Shown: positions 56,917-63,689, numbered from the stretch's first letter. The stretch is 64,000 bases of DNA from Streptomyces sp. NBC_01216 (GCF_035994945.1 NZ_CP108677.1:6386001-6450000), one strand, 5' to 3'. Notes: a model not told the origin generated them from the sequence alone. A program made the numbers and translations.

Positions 56917-56953
56917 GACCCCTTCGTCGGCCTCGGTCGGTGAGGGGGTCTTT
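56917..56953 (+). terminator. Rho-independent terminator
   Basis: GACCCC (56,917-56,922) pairs with GGGGTC (56,945-56,950) around a 22-nt GC-rich loop that can fold further (TCGGCC/GGTCGG), followed by TTTCT. Just before it, GTCCTGG (56,881-56,887) and CCAGGAC (56,906-56,912) form another hairpin. Confidence 0.65.
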
Positions 56954-57211
56954 CTGTTGGTTGAGACCTCGCTCATGAAGGCATGTAACCCCCCTCAAAA
57001 GAAATGTCGGCGTCTTTAGCCTGCCGACTGGACACTAGCCCTCACGAAAGAGACCCGTATCACATCAACTGGCAGTTGATTCGAGCCTGCGGAGCCGGTA
57101 AAGGGCGAAAATTCGCCCCCTAAGCGCTGTGCAGGGCCATCCAGGGCCACAAGAGAGTCCGGGGAGAGGTTTTGGGTGGGTAGGTGCCGGCGGGCACTCA
57201 GGGGCCCGTCA

Positions 57212-57221
57212 GTTAGTTCAT
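57212..57221 (+). repeat. GTTAGTTCAT repeat, copy 2 (partial)
   Basis: The first ten bases of the repeat family, then divergence. Confidence 0.45.
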
Positions 57222-57316
57222 ACCCGTACACGATCGAAGGAAGGCACCCCTGGTGGGTCCTTTGAATGAATGCACAGGTATTACCCCCGTATGCATATGC
57301 GTGTGCGTGTGTGCGA

Positions 57317-57408
57317 GTTAGTTCATTCACTATGTGGTGGTTAATGCGCAATATCTCTAACGCCATTCCAGCTAGCGCCCGATATTCACTGAGAGTGAAT
57401 GAACTAAC
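57317..57408. repeat. GTTAGTTCATTCAC inverted pair (copies 3 and 4)
   Basis: GTTAGTTCATTCAC at 57,317-57,330 and its exact reverse complement GTGAATGAACTAAC at 57,395-57,408: perfect 14-bp arms separated by 64 bp. Such spacing suits protein binding with looping better than a simple RNA hairpin. Confidence 0.7.
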
Positions 57409-57813
57409 TGTAATCGCTGGGTATCCATGCCTATGCGGAGCGTTACGGAATGAGCGTGTCGATATGTAGTGACAGGAATCACATTTCAATGACACATATA
57501 GCACGCTCGGGAATGTGCTAGCGGTCAAGGGAGGTGTGTATTGCATCACTAATAGGGCACAGGTTCTCAGGGTGCGCATTCTGTAGATGTCCACCATGGA
57601 GTGCGGCTGGATATTGTAGGGTGTCCACATAGACATGTCGGGGCGGGTGTGTATTTTAGGGCCCATTGGTGTGACGCTGATCATGTAATTCCCTATTGAC
57701 ATTTGATGTGTTGCATGGTTTCGCGTGCGTCTCCCTTGATATTCAAGGGCTCTATGCGTGTTGATACAAATGGCAATACATATCTTTGACGCGTGCATGA
57801 CGTAGACACTCAA

Positions 57814-57826
57814 GTTGGAATGTGAC
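57814..57826 (+). promoter_or_regulatory. GTTGGARTGTGAS motif, copy c
   Basis: GTTGGAATGTGAC followed by AGTG. Flanking ACACT (57,806-57,810) and AGTGT (57,827-57,831) are complementary. The GTG at 57,828 opens a short frame. Confidence 0.65.
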
Positions 57827-57827
57827 A

Positions 57828-58019
57828 GTGTTCTTCCTGTCAGCGAGACACCGACCGGAAAGGCCAACCGAAACCCACCCGCTAAGCGGGGATGCGGATA
57901 CGGGGCCTGAATCTGAATCCGGCATCAGGGACGCGACAGGAGCGCTTAGAGCGACTCCCAAAGGAAGTACGGACCACAACCTAGGTACTAGGAACAGGTC
58001 CCTGTGTAAGAGCCTCTAG
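57828..58019 (+). CDS. Possible small gene (63 residues)
   Basis: A GTG start two nucleotides past motif copy c gives a 63-residue basic/polar product (FFLSARHRPERPTETHPL ... SGIRDATGALRATP). There is no known family, and coding character is weak. The start-codon position relative to the motif matches the genes at 59,179 and 59,759, which is the main argument for it. Its 3' end overlaps a structured region, so it may instead be non-coding. Confidence 0.3.
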   Translation: MFFLSARHRPERPTETHPLSGDADTGPESESGIRDATGALRATPKGSTDHNLGTRNRSLCKSL

Positions 58020-58151
58020 GGCTTACAGGGAAACCGACTAGGAACATCACATAGGCCACACCTGGCGAAGCGAATAACCAGGGAGTGAGCGCGTACCGGA
58101 GCGGAGTGAATCCCGCTATGAACGGCGCGCTACGTGAGCGGATAGCGGGAT
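57987..58151 (+). ncRNA. Candidate structured RNA region
   Basis: Three hairpins in a row: TCCCTG(TG)TAAG with CTTACAGGGA (57,999-58,031), CCTGG with CCAGG (about 58,061-58,082), and ATCCCGCTAT with ATAGCGGGAT (58,110-58,151, perfect 10 bp). A direct repeat ACTAGGAACA occurs at 57,987 and 58,037. No open frame fits it well. The strand is assumed from gene direction. Confidence 0.35.
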
Positions 58152-58343
58152 GTGATCGCCCCGACATGGATAGATCAATGCACTACTGAGATTGACTCTC
58201 ACACACCCAATCGACACGACGTGTCCAGCGTACCGGGACAAAGCCACGAGCAACGGCCCACAGTGCGTCTCTAAGCGTCTGAGAGTGGATGTGTGGGGGT
58301 GAGTGACAGTAAGGCACTCAGAACTACTGAAAGGGGAACAAGG

Positions 58344-59162
58344 GTGGAACGTATTGCGGAGGACTCGCCCCGTAAGGGCTTCCGTATCAGCCGCTTTGCT
58401 CGTGAATATGCGGAGCGCTCACCGCACACCTATGGTGGCGGGGAATTCGGAACGTACGGCATGTGGGACATGCGCGGAAGCGCGGAAAGCCTCACGGTGG
58501 CCAAGGGATTCGGTCTGATCGAAGACGCCGACGGGGCGCCCCTGTCTGACTGGGATTCGCGTGGCTACTACGGCTGCGACTGCACCGAACGCACGAACCG
58601 CGTGAATGCGGAAGTGGCGCACGCTGCCTTTGAAGCGGCTGGGGTCGAGCACTGGGAATGGCGAGGCATGATCGCATTTGATGCGGGCGACATTCGAGGG
58701 CTGAGAATTGCCCGTCAGATCTCCGATTGCCTGGCCGGGTGGTCGATCCTGGACGACGACCGGCATTCTGAATTGGAGTGGGATGATGCGTGCAAGATGA
58801 TCGAGGATCAGTACACCCTGCCCGAAGGTGTGGAGGCTGGCGACGTGATTAACAAAATGCCGGAAGTCCCGCACTGCTCTAACTGCTCATCCTGTGACGT
58901 TGACGACGCAATGGAAGCCCTCGGATATCTCCAGTGCCAGGACTGCGACACCTGGTTGAAGACTGAGACTGAAGGTGCAATGTGCCGCGACTGCACGGAG
59001 CGAGAGGAGGAGGGCGAATGCACCTGCGTAGCAAGCTACGTGGATACGCTTAAGCACACGGGGACCTACGCCACTATGGCCGACGTGCGGACGATTCAGC
59101 GCTCTTGCGACACTTGCTATCCGGAGATCTGGCCTCACGTCTCCCTAACCCTCGCAGGCTGA
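58344..59162 (+). CDS. Element protein with C-terminal zinc-binding cysteine cluster
   Basis: A ~272-residue acidic protein. The N-terminal half (RKGFRISRFAREYAERSPHTYGG, then WDMRGSAESLTVAKGFGL) resembles no family I can name. The C-terminal third is cysteine-rich: CSNCSSC, CQDCDTW, CRDCTE, CTC, and finally CDTCYPEIW, probably two zinc sites. GTG 58344 has AAAGGGG 7 nt upstream, so I prefer it to GTG 58293 or 58299. It is first in the rightward gene string. Confidence 0.75.
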   Translation: MERIAEDSPRKGFRISRFAREYAERSPHTYGGGEFGTYGMWDMRGSAESLTVAKGFGLIEDADGAPLSDWDSRGYYGCDCTERTNRVNAEVAHAAFEAAGVEHWEWRGMIAFDAGDIRGLRIARQISDCLAGWSILDDDRHSELEWDDACKMIEDQYTLPEGVEAGDVINKMPEVPHCSNCSSCDVDDAMEALGYLQCQDCDTWLKTETEGAMCRDCTEREEEGECTCVASYVDTLKHTGTYATMADVRTIQRSCDTCYPEIWPHVSLTLAG

Positions 59163-59165
59163 AAG

Positions 59166-59180
59166 GTTGGAATGTGACAT
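59166..59180 (+). promoter_or_regulatory. GTTGGARTGTGAS motif, copy d (ends at an ATG)
   Basis: GTTGGAATGTGAC then ATG. The motif supplies the GGAA ahead of the start codon of the next gene, so it covers the ribosome-binding site. Confidence 0.7.
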
Positions 59181-59322
59181 GAAGGATTGTCTGGCCGGTG
59201 CGCGACTCAAGGAAAAGATGACATGCGACGTGGAGGGTCACTGTCCGGTCAAATCGCGTGAAGTGTGGGAATGGCACGTGACCGTGTGCCTCACGTGTAA
59301 GGAAGAGGAGAGCAATGGGTAA
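59179..59322 (+). CDS. Small cysteine-containing element protein (47 residues)
   Basis: MKDCLAGARLKEKMTCDV, then HCPVKSREVWEW, then CLTCKEEE. Four or five cysteines including CxxC suggest a single zinc site. It starts directly after motif copy d and overlaps the next gene by 8 bp. Function unknown. Confidence 0.65.
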   Translation: MKDCLAGARLKEKMTCDVEGHCPVKSREVWEWHVTVCLTCKEEESNG

Positions 59323-59539
59323 GGGTGTAAGTAAAGGAATGGTGGAGCACACAAAGGTGCTCTATGGTGGTCGCATAGGTTGCTACGTCCTCGGGTGCGA
59401 GGAACCCGCGACGCGATGGATTGATATGGAGCGCTACGGGATACGCCGCTGGCTGTCCACTTCATACTGTGAGGCTCACGGGGACTCTGATATGGCCGAC
59501 CCTCACCATGTGTACCGAGTGCGAAAGATCGAGAACTGA
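59315..59539 (+). CDS. Small element protein (74 residues)
   Basis: Basic N-terminus (MGKGVSKGMVEHTKVLYGG), then CYVLGCEEPATRW, and a later CEAHGDSDMADPHH that resembles a Cys/His metal site. GGAAGAGGAG lies just upstream of ATG 59315. It is translationally coupled to the preceding gene. Function unknown. Confidence 0.7.
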   Translation: MGKGVSKGMVEHTKVLYGGRIGCYVLGCEEPATRWIDMERYGIRRWLSTSYCEAHGDSDMADPHHVYRVRKIEN

Positions 59540-59562
59540 GCAGAATTCAGGCACCCTCGAAA

Positions 59563-59577
59563 GTTGGAGTGTGAGAT
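59563..59577 (+). promoter_or_regulatory. GTTGGARTGTGAS motif, copy e
   Basis: GTTGGAGTGTGAGAT, with the next start codon (ATG 59580) two nucleotides beyond. GGAG in the motif would serve as its ribosome site. Confidence 0.7.
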
Positions 59578-59579
59578 CG

Positions 59580-59723
59580 ATGGATAGTGAAGTTTTCCAC
59601 GAGCCGTGTGCCGTGTGTGCTGCGGACTGCCCAGAAGAAGATCTGACGCCCGTGGGTATCGGCGGAGTGGAAGAGATGGTCTGTTACCGCTGCGCCCCGG
59701 GGTGTGAGGCAGTCGAGGGCTGA
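59580..59723 (+). CDS. Small double-CxxC element protein (47 residues)
   Basis: MDSEVFHEPCAVCAADCPEE, then PVGIGGVEEMVCYRCAPGCE. Two cysteine pairs separated by ~25 residues are typical of a zinc ribbon. The only ribosome site is inside motif copy e. Function unknown. Confidence 0.7.
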   Translation: MDSEVFHEPCAVCAADCPEEDLTPVGIGGVEEMVCYRCAPGCEAVEG

Positions 59724-59745
59724 GGGTCTTTAGTCGGGTCCGCAT

Positions 59746-59760
59746 GTTGGAATGTGACAT
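59746..59760 (+). promoter_or_regulatory. GTTGGARTGTGAS motif, copy f (in a hairpin, ends at an ATG)
   Basis: GTTGGAATGTGAC then ATG. Flanks TCCGCATGT (59,739-59,747) and ACATGCGGA (59,757-59,765) pair perfectly over 9 bp, placing the motif core in the loop and the ATG in the stem. Confidence 0.7.
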
Positions 59761-59800
59761 GCGGATGCGGCTATGGACTCTCAGACAGGCGAGAGTGTGA
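59759..59800 (+). CDS. Possible 13-residue leader peptide
   Basis: ATG 59759 at the end of motif copy f opens MRMRLWTLRQARV and stops at TGA 59798-59800. The ATG of the next gene follows with no gap. It could couple or attenuate translation of that gene. Too short to be sure. Confidence 0.3.
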   Translation: MRMRLWTLRQARV

Positions 59801-60061
59801 ATGAAAGGTAGGGGAATGGAAACCGTCCACCTTGACCAGATGGACCGAAACGAACTGACTACGGGTAAGCGGGTCCGTATCAAGTTGCCCCACTGTCGGT
59901 ATACGGGTCGGTCGGCTGGAAACTACCGAGGGACGATCGAATACGTGAAGGGTGACCATGTGGGAATCTGGGTGCCCTTTAAGGGATACGGTGCGGCCGA
60001 TGGATTCCTTACCGGCGCGTCGCGCATGGACGGTCACGGTACCTGGATTGAGGGCCGCTGA
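59801..60061 (+). CDS. Small element protein (86 residues)
   Basis: MKGRGMETVHLDQMDRNE, then a beta-rich middle (TTGKRVRIKLPHCRYTG; GTIEYVKGDHVGIWVPF) like a small SH3/KOW-type barrel. Start ATG 59801 or ATG 59816, which has AGGGG just before it. It is followed after 2 bp by the next gene. Function unknown. Confidence 0.65.
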   Translation: MKGRGMETVHLDQMDRNELTTGKRVRIKLPHCRYTGRSAGNYRGTIEYVKGDHVGIWVPFKGYGAADGFLTGASRMDGHGTWIEGR

Positions 60062-60063
60062 AT

Positions 60064-60255
60064 ATGCAGACATACGAGATTGAGGTCTACCAGTCGGCCA
60101 CCTACCGCTTTGAGGTCGAAGCAGAGAACGAGGAAATGGCGCAGGGCAGGGCGGGCGAGTTCTGGAGCACCGTTCCCGCCTCGGAAGAGGTCAAGTATCT
60201 GCACAGCGTCTATGACTCGCTCGTGGACAGCGTGACTCTAAAGGGTGGTAAATGA
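60064..60255 (+). CDS. Small element protein (63 residues)
   Basis: An acidic, beta-alpha-type peptide (MQTYEIEVYQSATYRFEVEA, then EEMAQGRAGEFW), like the small MQ-YEV-type proteins common in phages and plasmids. It overlaps the next gene by 4 bp. Function unknown. Confidence 0.65.
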   Translation: MQTYEIEVYQSATYRFEVEAENEEMAQGRAGEFWSTVPASEEVKYLHSVYDSLVDSVTLKGGK

Positions 60256-60803
60256 TGCGGCTCAATCCGTGCGGAATGGTTGAGTGCTCGGACTGCGGAA
60301 TGGACCTCGGGGCCTATCCGTCCGACTACGACGTGGGCCCGGAAGGCGATGTGTACTGCGGTCACTGCGAGAACGAGCGGCACGAATGCCCGGTACCTGT
60401 GGATGAATCGGCTGCGTCCAAGGTGCTCCGCGACGCTATCGCCCGGATCAAGTGGCATGAGTGTCAGTGGCGCCTAAAGGGCGTCGGCCCGGACCATCGC
60501 GAGTTCCTGCGGTCGCTCCTAGGTGAGTTCCAGACCCAGGCCCAGGCCGGCCGGGGGAGTGACCGGCCTTACACAGTCGTCATGGATTGGGAATCGGACT
60601 TCTTCGATCACGGCGCTGACGACGTTCGCAGCGAGTACGGCCAAGACGATCCCGTGACGTTTCACGTGTGGGCCCCGAATGCATCCGACGCAAGTGATGC
60701 CGCTCGGGAGCGTGCAGAAGAGACCTTCAAGGAAGCGGCCGATTATCTGGGGAGCGTAGCGGTTCTCCATGGACACGCGCCCCTGGTGCGAGACGGAGAG
60801 TAA
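60252..60803 (+). CDS. Element protein with N-terminal zinc ribbon (183 residues)
   Basis: It begins MMRLNPCGMVECSDCGMDLG with a second pair VYCGHCENERHEC, giving a zinc ribbon in residues ~7-46. The rest is acidic and helical, with VVMDWESDFFDHGADD. ATG 60252 or 60255. I do not recognise the C-terminal part. Confidence 0.7.
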   Translation: MMRLNPCGMVECSDCGMDLGAYPSDYDVGPEGDVYCGHCENERHECPVPVDESAASKVLRDAIARIKWHECQWRLKGVGPDHREFLRSLLGEFQTQAQAGRGSDRPYTVVMDWESDFFDHGADDVRSEYGQDDPVTFHVWAPNASDASDAARERAEETFKEAADYLGSVAVLHGHAPLVRDGE

Positions 60804-60808
60804 CCCCA

Positions 60809-61129
60809 ATGACGATGATTCAAGAGATCACCCGCGCGATCCGCTCCGACGTGGTGAAGATGGGCGAGCGTGCGGCGGCGCTTAGCGGCGAGGTTCACGA
60901 ACCGGTCTACGTCTGGACTCGCGAGGACATATCTAACGCGGTCAACAACGGTGTGGACCTGGTGGCTGATGAACTCGCCGGGAGTGAGCGGGATGCGGAC
61001 CTGATGAACATGGTTGTAAACGCCGCCATGACCCTTCTGGAGAACCCGCACTACACCTTGGATGAGGTCATCCAGGAGTGTTACGACGAGGACCCGGAAG
61101 AGGTTCGCTCGTGGTGGTCGGGATGGTAA
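60809..61129 (+). CDS. Small element protein (106 residues)
   Basis: An acidic, mostly helical protein (MIQEITRAIRSDVVKMGERAAAL; NNGVDLVADELAG; EEVRSWWSGW). Start ATG 60809, or ATG 60815. It overlaps the next gene's ATG by 7 bp. Function unknown. Confidence 0.65.
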   Translation: MTMIQEITRAIRSDVVKMGERAAALSGEVHEPVYVWTREDISNAVNNGVDLVADELAGSERDADLMNMVVNAAMTLLENPHYTLDEVIQECYDEDPEEVRSWWSGW

Positions 61130-61365
61130 GCCCCGCCGCCGTTCAGATAAACATGTGGGTCACGTTTAAGACCATTCACGGCCACAGTCTCACTGGGCAA
61201 GTGATCGGCTGCGTATACGGCAATGACGGAAAGATGAAGCGCGACAACATCACGCATCTCGTTATCCGTGGCCGGTACGACGTAGAGCAGAACCGTCCCA
61301 TCTTCCACCCGCTCTCACACCCGGACGTGATCCCGCTGGATCGCATCCGCAAGTACAAGGGATAA
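61123..61365 (+). CDS. Small element protein (80 residues)
   Basis: A beta-rich small protein: NMWVTFKTIHGHSLTGQVIG, HLVIRGRYDV, VIPLDRIRKYKG. It resembles small barrel folds seen in many phage early proteins. ATG 61123 overlaps the previous gene; ATG 61153 is the alternative. Function unknown. Confidence 0.6.
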   Translation: MVSPAAVQINMWVTFKTIHGHSLTGQVIGCVYGNDGKMKRDNITHLVIRGRYDVEQNRPIFHPLSHPDVIPLDRIRKYKG

Positions 61366-61371
61366 AAAACC

Positions 61372-61905
61372 ATGCGTCAGATCTATGCCGCCTGTCTCGC
61401 CTCGTACAACCACGGCATCCTTCACGGTGAGTGGATCGATGCGACACAGGACCCTGATTCGATCGGTCATGAGATCGAGCTCATGTTGAAAGCCTCCCCG
61501 ATACCGGGGGCGGAAGAGTTTGCAATCCACGACTACGAAGACTTCGGCGGCATCCAGCTTGGGGAGTACGAGTCGCTTGAAGAACTCCACCTGATCGCGC
61601 TCGCGCTGGACGACTTCCCGGCCGTGGTGGTACGGCACTTCCACGGGGAGGTGGACGCGGAAGACCTCTACGAGACCTGCCAAGACCGCTACATCGGCAA
61701 GGTTGAAGAGGAGGCCGGGCCGGAGGAGAACGCGTACGCCGCGTACATCCTCGCAGAGGAAGACCACTTCTGGGATGAACTCCCGAAGCAGTACCGCAGC
61801 CACATGCGGGCCATCGCAATCAGCGAGGCGGAGGAACGGCTTATCTGCGGTGAGACGGCTCTGTATGAGGGTGCCGGTACTTGGCACTTCGTACGTGACT
61901 ACTGA
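61372..61905 (+). CDS. ArdA-like antirestriction protein
   Basis: A 177-residue very acidic protein. The start RQIYAACLASYNHGILHGEWID and the EFAIHDYEDFGG segment match the ArdA family, whose DNA-mimic proteins block type I restriction enzymes. Abundant Asp/Glu (EEEAGPEENAY; AEEDHFW) fits DNA mimicry. The last ~30 residues are less typical. It would protect incoming element DNA. Confidence 0.8.
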   Translation: MRQIYAACLASYNHGILHGEWIDATQDPDSIGHEIELMLKASPIPGAEEFAIHDYEDFGGIQLGEYESLEELHLIALALDDFPAVVVRHFHGEVDAEDLYETCQDRYIGKVEEEAGPEENAYAAYILAEEDHFWDELPKQYRSHMRAIAISEAEERLICGETALYEGAGTWHFVRDY

Positions 61906-61925
61906 TCTTTAGCGGCTGGACATCA

Positions 61926-61951
61926 GGGGCTCAAGTTGGAATGTGAGCCCC
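61926..61951 (+). promoter_or_regulatory. GTTGGARTGTGAS motif, copy g (in a hairpin)
   Basis: The motif GTTGGAATGTGAG is at 61,935-61,947. Flanks GGGGCTCA (61,926-61,933) and TGAGCCCC (61,944-61,951) pair perfectly over 8 bp. A reversed degenerate copy (GGGCTCACTCCAACACC) follows at about 61,969-61,985, so a larger stem is possible. The next gene starts at 62,002. Confidence 0.65.
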
Positions 61952-62001
61952 TGGTTTCGAGTCTCTAAGGGCTCACTCCAACACCAAGAAGGAACCGAGA
62001 A

Positions 62002-62241
62002 GTGGGACGCATGAAGGCGTACAACTCAGACCGCGCGGCGGTGCGTTGGGAAGCGGAAGAGGCGGCGCATGAGCCGACACACGAGGGGCGTATGACCCAC
62101 ATGGAGCGGGTCTGGGAGATGTGCGGCACGTCCGCGAACGGATACCACTGCCCGACCGCAGTGGCAGAAATGCTGGTGAAGGAAGCGGTGTCCGCCTTCC
62201 TGGACTCGCGCACCACCCTGATCCTGGACGAGGTGGCTTGA
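62002..62241 (+). CDS. Small element protein (79 residues)
   Basis: GRMKAYNSDRAAVRWEAEEA, then MERVWEMCGTSANGYHC, helical with a possible single Cys/His site. GTG 62002 has AAGGA 9 nt upstream. It is separated by 1 bp from the next gene. Function unknown. Confidence 0.65.
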   Translation: MGRMKAYNSDRAAVRWEAEEAAHEPTHEGRMTHMERVWEMCGTSANGYHCPTAVAEMLVKEAVSAFLDSRTTLILDEVA

Positions 62242-62242
62242 G

Positions 62243-62701
62243 ATGGATTTCCTCATCCCGGAACAGCGAATGTGTGACGTGTGCTGTGTCCCTCTCAACG
62301 GATACAGGGGCCTCACCTTCGGGGATGTCTCCTACCGTCACCCGGATTGGGAGGGAGTCACGTGGGACCACGACGCGGCCCCTGTCCCCGTGGACCCACA
62401 ACGGCTGGCTTCCATCTGTGACTTCTGCTCTTCCGGCCGCACGGTGACCGCCTTCGAGACGGTCAAGGCAATCGTCATGATTCAGGGCCCCTACACGAAT
62501 GTGTTCTCCGATCCGTGGGATGCGTGCGAGCGATGCGCGGTCCACATTCGGAGGCGGACGCTGCACCTGTTGCTCGACCGTGTGGTCGCGGTACTGCCTG
62601 GGGACCTCAACCGTCCACAGAGGCGGGAGCGTCGCCGTGAACTCAAGGCGCTTTACGTGAAGTTCTTTGCGGCGGAGCCGATCGAGATTGGGAAGCGTTG
62701 A
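62243..62701 (+). CDS. Element protein with multiple CxxC pairs (152 residues)
   Basis: It has CDVCCVPLNGYRGL, then ICDFCSSGRTV and ACERCAVHIRRRTL, three cysteine pairs likely to bind one or two zinc ions. The C-terminus is Arg-rich and helical (PQRRERRRELKALYVKFF), suggesting nucleic-acid binding. Function unknown. Confidence 0.7.
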   Translation: MDFLIPEQRMCDVCCVPLNGYRGLTFGDVSYRHPDWEGVTWDHDAAPVPVDPQRLASICDFCSSGRTVTAFETVKAIVMIQGPYTNVFSDPWDACERCAVHIRRRTLHLLLDRVVAVLPGDLNRPQRRERRRELKALYVKFFAAEPIEIGKR

Positions 62702-62702
62702 C

Positions 62703-62993
62703 ATGCGACCGACTGAACAGACCGTGATCCGCAACGCGGCCGACTGCTGGCGGGCGTCCGCGCCCGGCTCGAAGAAGTGGGTCTACGACGCGCACGGTCG
62801 CGCGTCCCTGGTCGAGGCGGACCTGTTGGAACGGCTCGATGCTCTCGGCTGGGCCATGCGGTACGTGGACGACTGGCGGGTGTACTACCCGGAGAGCCAC
62901 GCGGCTTGGGCGAAGGCCAGCGAGGAGGCCGGCCGTTCACTGGACCCGGAGAAGTGGCACCACGAGTGGGTCAAGGCAGGCAAGCCCCAATGA
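62703..62993 (+). CDS. Small element protein (96 residues)
   Basis: A Trp-rich small protein (NAADCWRASAPGSKKWVYD; LERLDALGWAMRYVDDWRV; KWHHEWVKAG). ATG 62703 follows the previous stop at once. It overlaps the next gene by 4 bp as ATGA. Function unknown. Confidence 0.65.
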   Translation: MRPTEQTVIRNAADCWRASAPGSKKWVYDAHGRASLVEADLLERLDALGWAMRYVDDWRVYYPESHAAWAKASEEAGRSLDPEKWHHEWVKAGKPQ

Positions 62994-63334
62994 AGGAGGC
63001 CGCAGCCGAAAACGTGAGCCTGGTCGAGTCGCTGCGGGTGGCGGTGCCGCTTCACATGATGCAGCTCGGTTCCCGCTCACCGGAGGAGCTGCAACGGATC
63101 GCGGTGGAGTCCGCCTCGGTCATCGGTTCCCAAGGGGACGTGTTGCAGTTCCGGTCCCCGAAGCGAGGCGAGACGGCGAAGGCGTTCAACGGCCTCGCAC
63201 GTGGGCTCGCTGCTGCCGCCCTGATCGCCTGGGGCGGTGCCACCTTCGCCGGCCTGCACTGGTGCACGGTCCGACGCTGTCCGGGTCCTGATGCCGAACA
63301 CCCCAATCCCACAGAAGGAAAGACGCATGAGTGA
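62990..63334 (+). CDS. Element protein with one C-terminal hydrophobic segment (114 residues)
   Basis: The N-terminal half is amphipathic and helical (SLVESLRVAVPLHMMQLG; PEELQRIAVESASVIG). Residues ~70-90 (LARGLAAAALIAWGGATFAGL) form a probable membrane segment, followed by CTVRRCPG. It overlaps the next gene by 8 bp. Function unknown. Confidence 0.65.
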   Translation: MKEAAAENVSLVESLRVAVPLHMMQLGSRSPEELQRIAVESASVIGSQGDVLQFRSPKRGETAKAFNGLARGLAAAALIAWGGATFAGLHWCTVRRCPGPDAEHPNPTEGKTHE

Positions 63335-63596
63335 TATCGACCTGTCCCGTTATCCCTGCCCTGTCGAAGAGTGTGACTTCTTCTTGGAGATGACCGTCCC
63401 CATGTACCTGGATGTCTGGGCGGACGAGGACGGGGCGGCGCACTTCACGTTCGCCGGAAGCGACACGCCCACCTTCTTTAGCTGCGGGGGGGAAGAAGCG
63501 CATGGGGTGTTGGACTTCCCCACGATTCTCGTGAACCAGGTAACGGAACGTCTCAACCTTGCTGAGACGGCGATGCACGAGGAGAACTACGGCTAA
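63327..63596 (+). CDS. Small element protein (89 residues)
   Basis: SDIDLSRYPCPVEECDFFLE and a later FFSCGGEEAHG give three spaced cysteines. The rest is acidic. AAGGA precedes ATG 63327 at a good distance. It is last of the string before a terminator. Function unknown. Confidence 0.65.
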   Translation: MSDIDLSRYPCPVEECDFFLEMTVPMYLDVWADEDGAAHFTFAGSDTPTFFSCGGEEAHGVLDFPTILVNQVTERLNLAETAMHEENYG

Positions 63597-63617
63597 CCGG
63601 ATTCGGTGGCTTTGATG

Positions 63618-63645
63618 AGGGCCCGGCTTCGGCCGGGCCCTTTGT
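63618..63645 (+). terminator. Rho-independent terminator
   Basis: AGGGCCCGGC and GCCGGGCCCT form a perfect 10-bp stem with a TTCG tetraloop, followed by TTGTC. It lies between the small-gene string and the lsr2-like gene. Confidence 0.85.
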
Positions 63646-63689
63646 CATGGCTGATCGAAACACGATCAGACGGATAGAGGGATACACGC

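Larger units (their letters stand above)
56721..57827. other. Gene-poor, repeat-rich region downstream of int
   Basis: About 1.1 kb with lower GC than anywhere to the left. It holds two terminators (56,806 and 56,917), four copies of a GTTAGTTCATTCAC-type repeat and one copy of the GTTGGARTGTGAS motif. A leftward open frame of 283 codons (57,016-57,867) spans most of it but has no recognisable protein character. A repressor/operator or replication-control region is possible. Confidence 0.5.

Noticed and set aside
57266..57469. 67-codon rightward frame in the gene-poor region
   Set aside because: It spans two copies of the GTTAGTTCATTCAC repeat and has no ribosome site or protein character.
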